The notes under the pieces were generated by a model that saw only the letters and a list, made by a program, of their open reading frames with translations, ran no database searches and was not told the origin of the DNA. The position numbers and the translations under genes are program-made. Shown here piece by piece: positions 1-7,818 of a DNA stretch of 64,000 nucleotides (its first letter is position 1; each line of letters begins with the position of its first letter). The DNA comes from Erythrobacter ramosus (GTDB taxonomy: Bacteria > Pseudomonadota > Alphaproteobacteria > Sphingomonadales > Sphingomonadaceae): assembly GCF_009828055.1 (NCBI RefSeq), contig NZ_WTYB01000002.1, positions 62,001 through 126,000 of the forward strand. Direction: 5' to 3'.

Positions 1-288
1 GCGAGCGGGGTGGTGATCCTGTCGGGTGATCGCCACGCGGCCGGCATCTACAAGACCGCGCACAAAGGCGAGACGATGTGGGAGCTGACCAGTTCCTCAC
101 TCAACCTGTCATTTGGCAGCGACAATGATCGCAGCACCGCGCGCGAACCGGATGCTGCGCGGGTGACGAAGTTCTTCTCGGAGGAGAATTACGGCCTTGT
201 CGATATCGACTGGAAGGCCAAGGCGCTCACCATTACGCTCAAGAACAACACCAGCGCGACGCTGGCGGAGCAGCGCTTCACATGGTGA
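1..288 (+). CDS. PhoD-like alkaline phosphatase, 3' end only
   Basis: The reading frame is open from the first base of the window, so the start and most of the protein lie outside. The visible 95 residues begin with a hydrophobic strand followed by SGDRH, which matches the late metal-ligand motif of PhoD-type phosphodiesterases and alkaline phosphatases (SGD-x-H class). The rest reads as the closing beta strands of the domain. Members of this family are usually exported and release phosphate from phosphodiesters, but the signal peptide cannot be seen here. The gene converges on the SDR gene, with 21 bases between the stops. The family call rests on one motif and the C-terminal pattern, so it is good but not certain. 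Confidence 0.72.
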   Translation, partial: ASGVVILSGDRHAAGIYKTAHKGETMWELTSSSLNLSFGSDNDRSTAREPDAARVTKFFSEENYGLVDIDWKAKALTITLKNNTSATLAEQRFTW

Positions 289-309
289 GTGGCAGGAAAC
301 TCTGTAATA

Positions 310-1068
310 TCAGAGGGTAAACCCGCCGTCCGACACCATGACATGGCCGGTGATGTTGGAAGCGGCGTCGCTCAGCAGGTAAAGAATGCTGTCGGCCATT
401 TCCTCGGAAGAGGCGAAGCGGCCCAAGGGCGTGGTCTTGGCCATCGCCTTCAGGGTCGCCTCTCGCCCGATGGCGGCGACGGAGCGCTGGAAGTCCTCGC
501 CGCTTTCCCAGATCGCGGTATCGACTCCTCCGGGAGCTATCGCGTTGACGCGGATGTTGTGTTTGGCGTTCTCGACCGCCGCGATCCGCGCCATGTGGGC
601 GACGGCTGCCTTGGAGACGCCATAGGGACCGATTCCGGCAATCGGCTTCAGACCCGTTGTCGAAGCGACCACCACTGCGCTGCCTCCCTTCGCTTGCATC
701 GCCCGCAGCGATGAGGCGAGGGTCATGAATGCGCCGTCGAGATTGACCGCCATTACCTTGCGCCATTCGGCCAGAGAGACGCTTGCGATGGGTCCGCCCG
801 AACCGATCCCTGCGTTGACAATGGCGTGGTCGAGACCCGTCAAGCGGGGTTCGAGCGCCTGCCAAAGCGCCTCATCGGCCACGCTGCCGACAATGCGGTG
901 CACGTCGCCCGGAAGATCGAGCGCGTCGAGCCCAGCGCTGTCAACATCGACCAGAAACAGGGTCGTCGCACCGCGCGCTGCCAATGCCTTGGCGCAGGCC
1001 GCGCCGATCCCCGAAGCGGCACCGGTGACGAGCGCCGAGCGTCCGGCGAAATCCTGAATTGCTGTCAT
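310..1068 (-). CDS. SDR family NAD(P)-dependent oxidoreductase
   Basis: This is a 252-residue classical short-chain dehydrogenase/reductase. The cofactor-binding glycine motif TGAASGIG is at residues 15-22, NAG is at 85-87, the catalytic serine is Ser136, and YGVSK supplies Tyr149 and Lys153. The C-terminal half has the PGGVDT segment and an ITG-x-x-x-SDGG ending that are common in this family. The acidic residues after the second strand (VDVD) suggest a preference for NAD over NADP, which is an inference. The substrate cannot be read from the sequence. It is transcribed leftward downstream of the response regulator gene with a 33-base gap, so cotranscription is possible. Confidence 0.9.
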   Translation of the reverse strand: MTAIQDFAGRSALVTGAASGIGAACAKALAARGATTLFLVDVDSAGLDALDLPGDVHRIVGSVADEALWQALEPRLTGLDHAIVNAGIGSGGPIASVSLAEWRKVMAVNLDGAFMTLASSLRAMQAKGGSAVVVASTTGLKPIAGIGPYGVSKAAVAHMARIAAVENAKHNIRVNAIAPGGVDTAIWESGEDFQRSVAAIGREATLKAMAKTTPLGRFASSEEMADSILYLLSDAASNITGHVMVSDGGFTL

Positions 1069-1101
1069 GGGGTCAGCGGCTAGTCCCGCAAACCTCGCTG
1101 A

Positions 1102-2547
1102 TCAAGCCGCGTTGTCGATCCCGAGATCGGAAAGCTTGCGGTAGAGCGTGGAACGCCCGATCCCCAAGCGCCGAGCGACTTCGGTCATGCGGCCGCGATA
1201 ATGGCCGATGGCGAGGCGGATCACGTCGGCCTCGATCTCTTCCAGCGGACGCAGATTGCCATCGTCGGTGTAGAGCATGATGCCCACACCTTCATGCGCG
1301 CTTGCGACGGTGACGCTGCCCTGTTCGCCGAGCATTTCGGACAATTGCGGGAAGCTGTCGGCACCCAGCGAATTGCTCTCGCAATAGACCGCGGCACGGA
1401 ACAACACGGATTGAAGCTGGCGGACGTTACCAGGCCAATCATAGGCAGCTAGCAGCGCCAGCGCGCTGTCGGAGACGGAAAGGTGGTTCAGGCCTGGTTG
1501 CTCGCCGATGCGGGCGAGGAAATGGCGGGTCAGCGCCGGAATATCGCCGGTGCGGTCGCGCAGGGGTGGCAATACAATCCGGGTCGCACCCAGCTTTGCG
1601 GCGAGGCCTGCATCGAATTGCTTGGCCTGCACCATCCGGTCGAGCCCGACATTACTTGTCACGAGCAACCGCACATCGACGCGGAACCCGTAGCTTGCGC
1701 CGACCGGCCGGATGATCCCGCTTTCGAGCGCTTCGGCGAGGCGTTGTTGCAGCACCGGCGTCAGGCGGTCGATCTCGTCGAGGATCAGCGTCCCGCCGTC
1801 GCAATGCTGGAACGCGCCGATCTGACGGTCGAACGCGCCGGGGAAGCTGCCGGGTTCATGCCCGAACAGCACCGAATCGATGGATCCGGGTGGGACCGAG
1901 GCGAGGTTGATGGTCCGCAAGGGTTCTTTCGAGCGCGGGGATGCACCGTGCATCGCACGCATCAGCATTTCCTTGCCGGTGCCGGTTTCGCCCTCGATCA
2001 GCACATGACCGTGCCCACGCGCGGCCTTGGCGGCCTGCGCCAGTGCAGCGCGGAACTGCGGAGCAGTGCCGATCATCGCATCGAAATCGAGGCTGGCGGA
2101 CATCTTCTCGGTCAACGGGGCGAGTTCATCGCGCGGCGCTTCGCGGGTGGTGACCGTGCGCAGCGCTTCCATCAGGCGGTCGGGCGAGACCGGCTTAACG
2201 AGATAATCACTCGCACCTGCCCGCATGGCTTCCACCGCCAGCAGCGGCGAGGCGCTGGTGGTCAGCATCAGGATCGGCAAGGCTGGTCGGCGCGATTTGA
2301 GCTCAGCGATGAGCTGGCAGGCATCATCGCCCGGCACCCATTGATCGAGCAGAATCGCCGAAAGCTGCATCCCCTCACGCGTGCCGAGCATCGCGATCGC
2401 GGTCTCAGCATCCGAGGCGACGATCGTGCGCCAGCCATCACGCGCGGCAATCGCGGTGATGAGACGCGACTGCGCCGGCTCGTCATCGATGAGCATGACG
2501 ATTCGCGCGTCTTCCTGCACTTCGGGGTGGCAATCAATATCCGCCAT
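1102..2547 (-). CDS. NtrC-family response regulator with altered GAFTGA loop
   Basis: The 481-residue protein has three parts. The receiver domain (about 15-130) contains IDDE, the probable phospho-acceptor Asp68 in LLDQW, and Lys118 in LVKP. The AAA+ domain (about 155-385) has Walker A GETGTGKE at 186-193 and Walker B GGTLILDEID at 251-260. The C-terminus is a Fis-type helix-turn-helix ending in RSTLYRKL. I chose the ATG at 2547 because AGGA lies just upstream; the frame is open about 50 codons further but has no convincing start. The loop that normally reads GAFTGA and touches sigma-54 reads GSFPGA at 233-238. The partner kinase is not in the window. The target genes are unknown. Confidence 0.9.
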   Translation of the reverse strand: MADIDCHPEVQEDARIVMLIDDEPAQSRLITAIAARDGWRTIVASDAETAIAMLGTREGMQLSAILLDQWVPGDDACQLIAELKSRRPALPILMLTTSASPLLAVEAMRAGASDYLVKPVSPDRLMEALRTVTTREAPRDELAPLTEKMSASLDFDAMIGTAPQFRAALAQAAKAARGHGHVLIEGETGTGKEMLMRAMHGASPRSKEPLRTINLASVPPGSIDSVLFGHEPGSFPGAFDRQIGAFQHCDGGTLILDEIDRLTPVLQQRLAEALESGIIRPVGASYGFRVDVRLLVTSNVGLDRMVQAKQFDAGLAAKLGATRIVLPPLRDRTGDIPALTRHFLARIGEQPGLNHLSVSDSALALLAAYDWPGNVRQLQSVLFRAAVYCESNSLGADSFPQLSEMLGEQGSVTVASAHEGVGIMLYTDDGNLRPLEEIEADVIRLAIGHYRGRMTEVARRLGIGRSTLYRKLSDLGIDNAA

Positions 2548-2836
2548 CGGTCCTGCCGCTCGCTTTCCCTTGTCCTGCCGGGCCTTGCTGGGCTCGGTCC
2601 GACACAAGCCCTTTGCATAAGGCGGGGAGGTAAAAACGGGATTAAGACTGTGCCGCGGCGGGACAGATGGTGGTCGGGGCTGAAACGCGCCTCTCACTAA
2701 AGGTGACTTGAGATAGCGGGGCTGCTCCGATACGGGAGCTTCGCAGGGGCTTTGCGGTCCAACGCATTTTTAAGGCAACCATTCGGCAACCAATCGCACT
2801 TCGGTGCGTTCGATAGCCCAAGGGGAAATACGACCT
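2548..2836. promoter_or_regulatory. Divergent intergenic region with UUCG hairpin leader
   Basis: This 289-base gap separates the leftward response regulator from the rightward oxidase-subunit and transhydrogenase operon, so it should hold both promoters. I cannot place -35 and -10 boxes with confidence. Close to the rightward genes, 2795-2808 forms CGCAC-TTCG-GTGCG, a five-pair stem with the very stable UUCG tetraloop. It has no T-run after it and sits about 28 bases before the first start codon, so it looks like a leader structure rather than a terminator. AGGGGAAA at 2821-2828 is the ribosome binding site of the next gene. Confidence 0.5.
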
Positions 2837-2959
2837 ATGACTGTTCACGACATGGATAAGGCCACGGCCACCTACAGCGGGTTCATGGCGACGCTCAAAT
2901 GGGCTGTGCCGGTAATCGCGGTGATCGCGTTTGCCGTCGTCGCCGCGATCGCCAGCTAA
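2837..2959 (+). CDS. aa3-type cytochrome c oxidase subunit IV-like peptide
   Basis: This is a 40-residue single-span membrane peptide. A short polar N-terminus (TVHDMDKATATYSGF) is followed by one hydrophobic helix from about Lys21 to Ser40. That layout matches the bacterial aa3-type cytochrome oxidase subunit IV family, small peptides seen bound to alphaproteobacterial oxidases. A strong Shine-Dalgarno (AGGGGAAA) sits 8 bases before the ATG. The gene ends 12 bases before pntAA, so it probably heads the transhydrogenase operon and is not near any oxidase genes in this window. The peptide is too short for the family call to be more than likely. Confidence 0.75.
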   Translation: MTVHDMDKATATYSGFMATLKWAVPVIAVIAFAVVAAIAS

Positions 2960-2971
2960 GCCGGCGCCCAC

Positions 2972-4093
2972 GTGAAAATCGCCATCCTGAAAGAGCGCGC
3001 CTCAGGCGAGACGCGCGTCGCTGCTTCGCCGGAAACGGCCAAGAAGTTCGCAGCCTTGGGCTGTTCGGTCGCGGTAGAGGCCGGCGCGGGGGTGATCGCC
3101 TCGATCACCGACGCTGCCTATGCCGAAGCCGGTGCGACCATCGCTGACGCGGCGGCAACGGTGAAGGATGCCGATATCGTCCTCGGGATTCAGGCGCCCG
3201 AAGTAGCCCTGCTGGCTGGTGCCAAGCCCGGTGCTTGGGTTGCGGCGCTGTTCGATCCCTTTGCCAAGCGCGAAGTGGTCGATGCCTATGCCGCCGCCGG
3301 TTATGAGGCGCTGAGCATGGAGTTCATGCCGCGCATCACCCGCGCGCAATCGATGGACGTGCTGTCCTCGCAGTCGAACCTTGCCGGTTACAAGGCAGTG
3401 CTGGCAGCAGCCGATGCCTATGGCCGCGCCTTCCCGATGATGATGACCGCAGCTGGTACGGTGCAGGCCGCACGCGCCTTCATCATGGGCGTGGGTGTTG
3501 CGGGCCTTCAGGCGATTGCGACTGCTCGCCGTCTTGGCGCGCAGGTCTCGGCGACCGACGTGCGCTCGGCCACCAAGGAACAGATCCAGTCGCTGGGTGC
3601 CAAGCCGATCTTCGTTGAGAATGTCGCTGGGATCGAAGGCGAAGGCTCGGGCGGCTATGCCACCGAAATGAGCCCGGAGTACCAGAAGGCGCAGGCCGAA
3701 CTGGTCAGCTCGCACATCGCCAAGCAGGACATCGTTATTACAACCGCGCTGATCCCGGGCCGCGCTGCACCGCGCCTGATCACCGACGAACAGATTGCGA
3801 CGATGAAGCCGGGCAGCGTGATCTTCGACCTTGCGGTGGCGCAGGGCGGGAACGTCGAAGGCTCGGTGCCGGACGAGGTTGTGGTCAAGCACGGCGTCAA
3901 GATCATCGGCTATTCGAATACGCCCGCTCAGCTCCCCGCTGACGCTTCGGCACTGTTTGCCCGCAACCATTACAATTTCCTCAGTGCCTTTTGGGACAAG
4001 GAGCAGGGCAAGCCCGTTCTCGACGAGGAAATCGGCACTGCGATCCGCCTTACGCGGGGCGGCAAGGTTGTGAACGAGCGGCTGCTTGGTTAA
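2972..4093 (+). CDS. pntAA: NAD(P) transhydrogenase subunit alpha part 1 (NAD-binding)
   Basis: This 373-residue soluble subunit carries domain I of proton-translocating transhydrogenase, which binds NAD(H) at the cytoplasmic face. The N-terminus MKIAILKE and the RVAASPET segment are typical. The long conserved stretch FMPRITRAQSMDVLSSQ and the nucleotide-binding GVGVAGLQA near residue 175 are also present. The start is GTG, fixed by similarity of the N-terminus to the family; the Shine-Dalgarno is weak. The alpha subunit is split, as in Rhodospirillum: the membrane segment is encoded by pntAB at 4473. Unusually, a PH-domain gene lies between the two. The complex uses proton motive force to reduce NADP with NADH. 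Confidence 0.96.
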   Translation: MKIAILKERASGETRVAASPETAKKFAALGCSVAVEAGAGVIASITDAAYAEAGATIADAAATVKDADIVLGIQAPEVALLAGAKPGAWVAALFDPFAKREVVDAYAAAGYEALSMEFMPRITRAQSMDVLSSQSNLAGYKAVLAAADAYGRAFPMMMTAAGTVQAARAFIMGVGVAGLQAIATARRLGAQVSATDVRSATKEQIQSLGAKPIFVENVAGIEGEGSGGYATEMSPEYQKAQAELVSSHIAKQDIVITTALIPGRAAPRLITDEQIATMKPGSVIFDLAVAQGGNVEGSVPDEVVVKHGVKIIGYSNTPAQLPADASALFARNHYNFLSAFWDKEQGKPVLDEEIGTAIRLTRGGKVVNERLLG

Positions 4094-4097
4094 CCCG

Positions 4098-4463
4098 ATG
4101 GGTCTGATCAACGCCACGGTCTGGGATGTCGAAGACGCCGCCGAAGACCTCGCCTATGCGCTGGCGCATGGTGAGGTGGTGCGGTTCGCGTTCAAGCTGG
4201 TGCGGGATTCGATTATCTTCACCGATCGCCGGGTCCTGATGATCGACATTCAGGGGCTGACGGGATCGAAGAAGCGGTTCCTGACGATCCCCTATCGCGC
4301 GATCACCACCTTCACGCTGGAAAGCGCGGGCCACTTCGATCTTGATACCGAACTCACGCTGACCGTTTCGGGCAGTGCGCCGATTGCGTTCAATGTTAGC
4401 CGCGGCGCGGATGTGCCGGGACTGGTGACGCTGCTCACCGAATATCTTGCGCCGGGGAAATAG
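4098..4463 (+). CDS. Bacterial PH-domain protein inside the pnt operon
   Basis: This 121-residue protein has no signal peptide or membrane span. It looks like a single bacterial pleckstrin-homology domain of the YvbH-like type: an early GE-x-V-x-x-x-F segment, FTDRRVLMIDIQGLTG, then KRFLTIPYRAITTF and a closing amphipathic helix. The frame is open from a TTG at 4086, but the ATG at 4098, five bases after the pntAA stop, is the better start. It lies between pntAA and pntAB with gaps of 4 and 9 bases, so it must be cotranscribed with them. Its role is unknown. Proteins of this fold are widespread, and their ligands are mostly undefined. Confidence 0.8.
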   Translation: MGLINATVWDVEDAAEDLAYALAHGEVVRFAFKLVRDSIIFTDRRVLMIDIQGLTGSKKRFLTIPYRAITTFTLESAGHFDLDTELTLTVSGSAPIAFNVSRGADVPGLVTLLTEYLAPGK

Positions 4464-4472
4464 GGGCGATCC

Positions 4473-4754
4473 ATGGACTTCATTTCAATTCTCAGCATCT
4501 TCGTACTGGCCTGCTTCGTGGGCTATTACGTCGTCTGGTCGGTGACCCCGGCGCTGCACACCCCGCTGATGGCGGTGACCAATGCGATTTCGTCGGTGAT
4601 TATCGTCGGCGCGCTGATCGCGGCGGCTGAGGCGAACAGCCCGATTGCCAAATATCTCGGCCTGTTCGGGGTAGTGCTGGCGAGCATCAATATCTTCGGC
4701 GGCTTTGCAGTGACGCAGCGCATGCTCGCAATGTACAAGAAGAAGGGGAAGTAA
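4473..4754 (+). CDS. pntAB: NAD(P) transhydrogenase subunit alpha part 2 (membrane)
   Basis: The 93-residue protein is nearly all hydrophobic, with three predicted membrane helices (about 4-24, 33-52 and 58-80) and a basic tail ending KKKGK. The segments LSIFVLACFVGYYVVW, TPLMAVTNAISSVI and FGGFAVTQRML are family signatures. It supplies part of the proton channel (domain II) of transhydrogenase, together with the N-terminal half of PntB. It lies 9 bases after the PH-domain gene and 3 bases before pntB, which fits translational coupling. The call is secure. Confidence 0.96.
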   Translation: MDFISILSIFVLACFVGYYVVWSVTPALHTPLMAVTNAISSVIIVGALIAAAEANSPIAKYLGLFGVVLASINIFGGFAVTQRMLAMYKKKGK

Positions 4755-4757
4755 GAG

Positions 4758-6215
4758 ATGAGCTTCTCCATTCTTGCCGCAGGCGCGGCCCACGCCGGCG
4801 GAACGCCGGCTTGGGCAATGCTCGCCTACCTCGTTTCCGGCGTGTTCTTCATCCTCGCGCTGCGCGGATTGTCGAGCCCGGCCACCAGCCAAGCGGGCAA
4901 CCGCAATGGCATGATCGGCATGGCGATTGCGGTCTCCACGACGCTGGTCACCCACAACATCGCCAATATCGTCGAGATCCTGATCGCGGTCGGCATCGGT
5001 GGCGCGATTGGCGTGGTGGTTGCCCGCCGCATCGCCATGACCGCGATGCCGGAACTGGTTGCAGGTTTCCACTCGCTTGTCGGCCTCGCCGCGGTTGTGG
5101 TGGGCTTTGGTGCGTGGCTTGATCCGCAGTCGTTCGGGATTGTCGACGGCGCGAGTCAGATCATGGCGGTCAGCCGCGTTGAACTCGGCCTTGGTATCGC
5201 CATCGGGGCGATCACCTTCTCGGGTTCGATCATCGCCTTCCTCAAGCTGTCGGGCCGGATGAGCGGTTCGCCGATCATGCTGCCGGGGCGGCACGTGATC
5301 AACCTTGGTACGCTTGCGGCGATCATTGGCTTGATCGGCCTTTACACTGTCTCTCCAGATGGCGGCGCGGGTGAGGGCTGGATGGTTATCGCGGTCGCCG
5401 TGCTGGCCTTCATCATCGGCTTCCTGCTGATCATTCCGATCGGCGGCGCGGACATGCCGGTCGTGGTGTCGATGCTGAACAGCTACTCCGGCTGGGCGGC
5501 GGCGGCGATGGGCTTCACGCTGGGCAACAGCGCGATGATCATCACCGGCGCGCTGGTTGGCTCTTCGGGCGCGATCCTTAGCTACATCATGTGCCGCGCG
5601 ATGAACCGCAGCTTCATTTCGGTGATCGCAGGCGGCTTCGGCGCGGCCCCGGAAGCGGGCGGCTCCGGCGGGGCGCGCGAACAGCGGCCCTACAAGCAGG
5701 GCAGCGCGGAAGACGCGGCCTACATGCTCGAACAGGCCGAGAAGGTCATCATCATCCCCGGTTACGGCATGGCGGTCGCCCAGGCTCAGCACGCGCTGCG
5801 CGAAATGGGTGACAAGCTCAAGGAAAAGGGCGTGGAGGTGAAGTACGCCATCCACCCCGTCGCGGGTCGTATGCCGGGACACATGAACGTGCTGCTGGCC
5901 GAAGCCAGCGTGCCTTATGATGAAGTGTTCGAGCTCGAAGACATCAACTCCGAATTCGCCCAGTGCGACGTCGCGTTCATCATCGGCGCGAACGACGTGG
6001 TGAACCCGGCGGCCAAGACCGACAAGTCCTCGCCGATCTACGGGATGCCGGTGTTCGATGTCGACAAGGCCAAGCAGGTGTTCTTCATCAAGCGTTCGAT
6101 GGGCGGTGTCGGGTATGCCGGGGTCGATAACGACGTGTTTTACATGAACCAGACCGTCATGCTGCTGGCCGACGCCAAGAAGATGGTCGAGGAAATCGTC
6201 AAGTCGCTCGATTGA
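4758..6215 (+). CDS. pntB: NAD(P) transhydrogenase subunit beta
   Basis: This 485-residue protein joins the rest of membrane domain II (about 1-270, many hydrophobic helices) to the NADP(H)-binding domain III (about 300-485). Domain III shows the nucleotide fold start VIIIPGYGMAVAQAQ, then VKYAIHPVAGRMPGH, the FIIGANDVVNPAA loop and the late KRSMGGVGYAGV motif, all standard for PntB. It is the last subunit of the enzyme that makes NADPH at the expense of proton motive force. The stop overlaps the ATG of the next small gene by one base (TGATG), which suggests coupled translation. Confidence 0.97.
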   Translation: MSFSILAAGAAHAGGTPAWAMLAYLVSGVFFILALRGLSSPATSQAGNRNGMIGMAIAVSTTLVTHNIANIVEILIAVGIGGAIGVVVARRIAMTAMPELVAGFHSLVGLAAVVVGFGAWLDPQSFGIVDGASQIMAVSRVELGLGIAIGAITFSGSIIAFLKLSGRMSGSPIMLPGRHVINLGTLAAIIGLIGLYTVSPDGGAGEGWMVIAVAVLAFIIGFLLIIPIGGADMPVVVSMLNSYSGWAAAAMGFTLGNSAMIITGALVGSSGAILSYIMCRAMNRSFISVIAGGFGAAPEAGGSGGAREQRPYKQGSAEDAAYMLEQAEKVIIIPGYGMAVAQAQHALREMGDKLKEKGVEVKYAIHPVAGRMPGHMNVLLAEASVPYDEVFELEDINSEFAQCDVAFIIGANDVVNPAAKTDKSSPIYGMPVFDVDKAKQVFFIKRSMGGVGYAGVDNDVFYMNQTVMLLADAKKMVEEIVKSLD

Positions 6216-6556
6216 TGAAGAAGCTCATTATCGGCCTTCTGTTGATCATCCTGCTGACGGGCGGGGCGGTGTTCACCGGCCTTGCCAACCCGCTGGTCGA
6301 AATGCAGGTCAAATCGGCGCTCGTCGAATCCGGTATCGGCGAGAAGCGCGCCGCATGCATGGCCGAGCGCATGGTCGACCGTCTGACCATCCCGCAGCTG
6401 TGGAAGTTGCGCCAGGGCATGGCCGCGCTGGAAGGCGAGCCTGAGGAAGGCTACGGCCTCGGCGAGCTTATCAAGCGGCTTGACCGGGTGGACGATAGCG
6501 AGGCTGTCGCCGTGCTCACCACTTCTGCCGGCCTCTGCGCGATCGGTATCGGCTGA
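6215..6556 (+). CDS. Small anchored protein of unknown function after pntB
   Basis: I do not recognise this 113-residue protein. It has an N-terminal hydrophobic segment (about 3-24, KKLIIGLLLIILLTGG) that is either a membrane anchor or an uncleaved signal. The mature part is predicted to be mostly helical and exposed to the periplasm. The segment AACMAERMVDRLTIPQLWKL is helical and contains one cysteine; a second cysteine lies seven residues from the end, so a disulfide is possible. The ATG overlaps the pntB stop by one base. The position suggests cotranscription with transhydrogenase, but nothing in the sequence shows a functional link. Confidence 0.75.
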   Translation: MKKLIIGLLLIILLTGGAVFTGLANPLVEMQVKSALVESGIGEKRAACMAERMVDRLTIPQLWKLRQGMAALEGEPEEGYGLGELIKRLDRVDDSEAVAVLTTSAGLCAIGIG

Positions 6557-6612
6557 GGCTTGCAATTGCTCCCCCGCCTGCGCAACACTGCGCGGTGGAG
6601 AGGGAGAACATC

Positions 6613-7818
6613 ATGAACCGATTGGCACTTGCCGCCGTGTTGCTGGCCACAGCAGCGCCGCTCGCCGCCGAAACCCAACGGGTCGAACCGGGCGATGGTG
6701 CGGCGCAACGCTTGCAGGAAGCACTGATTCTTGCGGCGCCGGGCGATGTGGTTGAGTTGGGAGCGGGCCGCTTCGTCCTGACCGACGGGCTCAGCCTCGA
6801 CGTTGACGGCGTGACGCTGCGCGGCGCGGGCATGGATGGGGAGAACGCCAGCGTGCTGGACTTCACCGGTCAGCAAGGCGCAGGTGAGGGGCTGCTGGTC
6901 ACCTCCGACAACGTCACCTTGCGCGATTTCGCAGTTGAGAACCCCAAGGGCGACGGGATCAAGTCCAAGGGGGCGGACAACATCATCTACAGCGGCATCC
7001 GGGTCACATGGACTGGCGGGCCAAAGGCGACCAACGGTGCCTACGGCATCTACCCGGTTGAGAGCACCGGCGTGCTGGTGACGAACTCCAAGGTCTCGGG
7101 CGCGTCTGATGCGGGCATTTATGTCGGTCAGAGCCGCGACATCACGGTTCGCGGCAATCTCGTCGAATACAACGTGGCCGGGATCGAGATCGAGAACAGC
7201 CGCAACGCGCTCGTCACCGAAAACATCGCCACCCGCAACACCGGCGGACTGCTGGTGTTCGACCTTCCCGGCCTGCCAGTGATGAACGGCGGCAACGTGA
7301 TCCTGCGCCAGAACGTCGTGGCGGATAACGACACCCCGAACTTTGCGCCTCCCGGCAATATCGTCGCCAGCGTCCGCCGCGGCACGGGCGTACTGGTCAT
7401 GGCGAATGACGGGGTGCTGATCGAGGAAAACGCCTTCGAGAACAACCCGACCGCGCACATCATGGTGGTCGCTTACACCCAACCTTTCACCGACGAGCGC
7501 TACAATCCCTATGCCCGCAATGTGATCGTCGGCTTTAACGCCTTCGGGCGTGGCGGCGATGATCCGCAGCTTGATGGCAAGGAGCAATTGCTGGCGGCTT
7601 TCGGCGGCGCGCTTCCGCCGGTCCTGTGGGACGGGATCGTCGAGAAGGATAACGGGCTGAAGATTGCCAAGGGTGTGACCGGCTGGTCGCTCAATCTGTC
7701 AAAGCCGGGGCAGAGCCTTGCCGAAGCGCAGCCCGGGCCGCTGATGCTGACCCCGCTTGAAAGCTGGGAGTTTCCCGAAGTCGGTGCCCCCGCAGCGCTG
7801 GAGGCGCGGCTGAAGTGA
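6613..7818 (+). CDS. Secreted parallel beta-helix repeat protein (TIGR03805-like)
   Basis: This 401-residue protein starts with a signal peptide (about 1-20, cleavage after PLAA). It then carries repeated strands of the right-handed parallel beta-helix type, such as GILVTSDNVTLRD-like turns, SRDITVRGN, SRNALVTEN and NDGVLIEEN, between about 60 and 330. I chose the ATG at 6613, preceded by GAGAGGGAG, over an in-frame GTG at 6595. Beta-helix proteins of this kind are known to pair with SO2930-type diheme cytochromes, and that gene follows directly with a 4-base overlap. The substrate is unknown. Some beta-helix proteins cleave or bind polysaccharides, but I see no lyase signature. Confidence 0.85.
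   Translation: MNRLALAAVLLATAAPLAAETQRVEPGDGAAQRLQEALILAAPGDVVELGAGRFVLTDGLSLDVDGVTLRGAGMDGENASVLDFTGQQGAGEGLLVTSDNVTLRDFAVENPKGDGIKSKGADNIIYSGIRVTWTGGPKATNGAYGIYPVESTGVLVTNSKVSGASDAGIYVGQSRDITVRGNLVEYNVAGIEIENSRNALVTENIATRNTGGLLVFDLPGLPVMNGGNVILRQNVVADNDTPNFAPPGNIVASVRRGTGVLVMANDGVLIEENAFENNPTAHIMVVAYTQPFTDERYNPYARNVIVGFNAFGRGGDDPQLDGKEQLLAAFGGALPPVLWDGIVEKDNGLKIAKGVTGWSLNLSKPGQSLAEAQPGPLMLTPLESWEFPEVGAPAALEARLK

Noticed and set aside
1483-2700. Long rightward open frame of 405 codons across the response regulator gene
   Set aside because: It is antisense to a gene with clear receiver, AAA+ and helix-turn-helix motifs, and its product is Arg/His-rich without a recognisable motif.
4485-5882. 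Leftward open frame of 465 codons across pntAB and pntB
   Set aside because: The product is mostly His, Arg and Asp, the typical antisense shadow of a membrane protein in GC-rich DNA.
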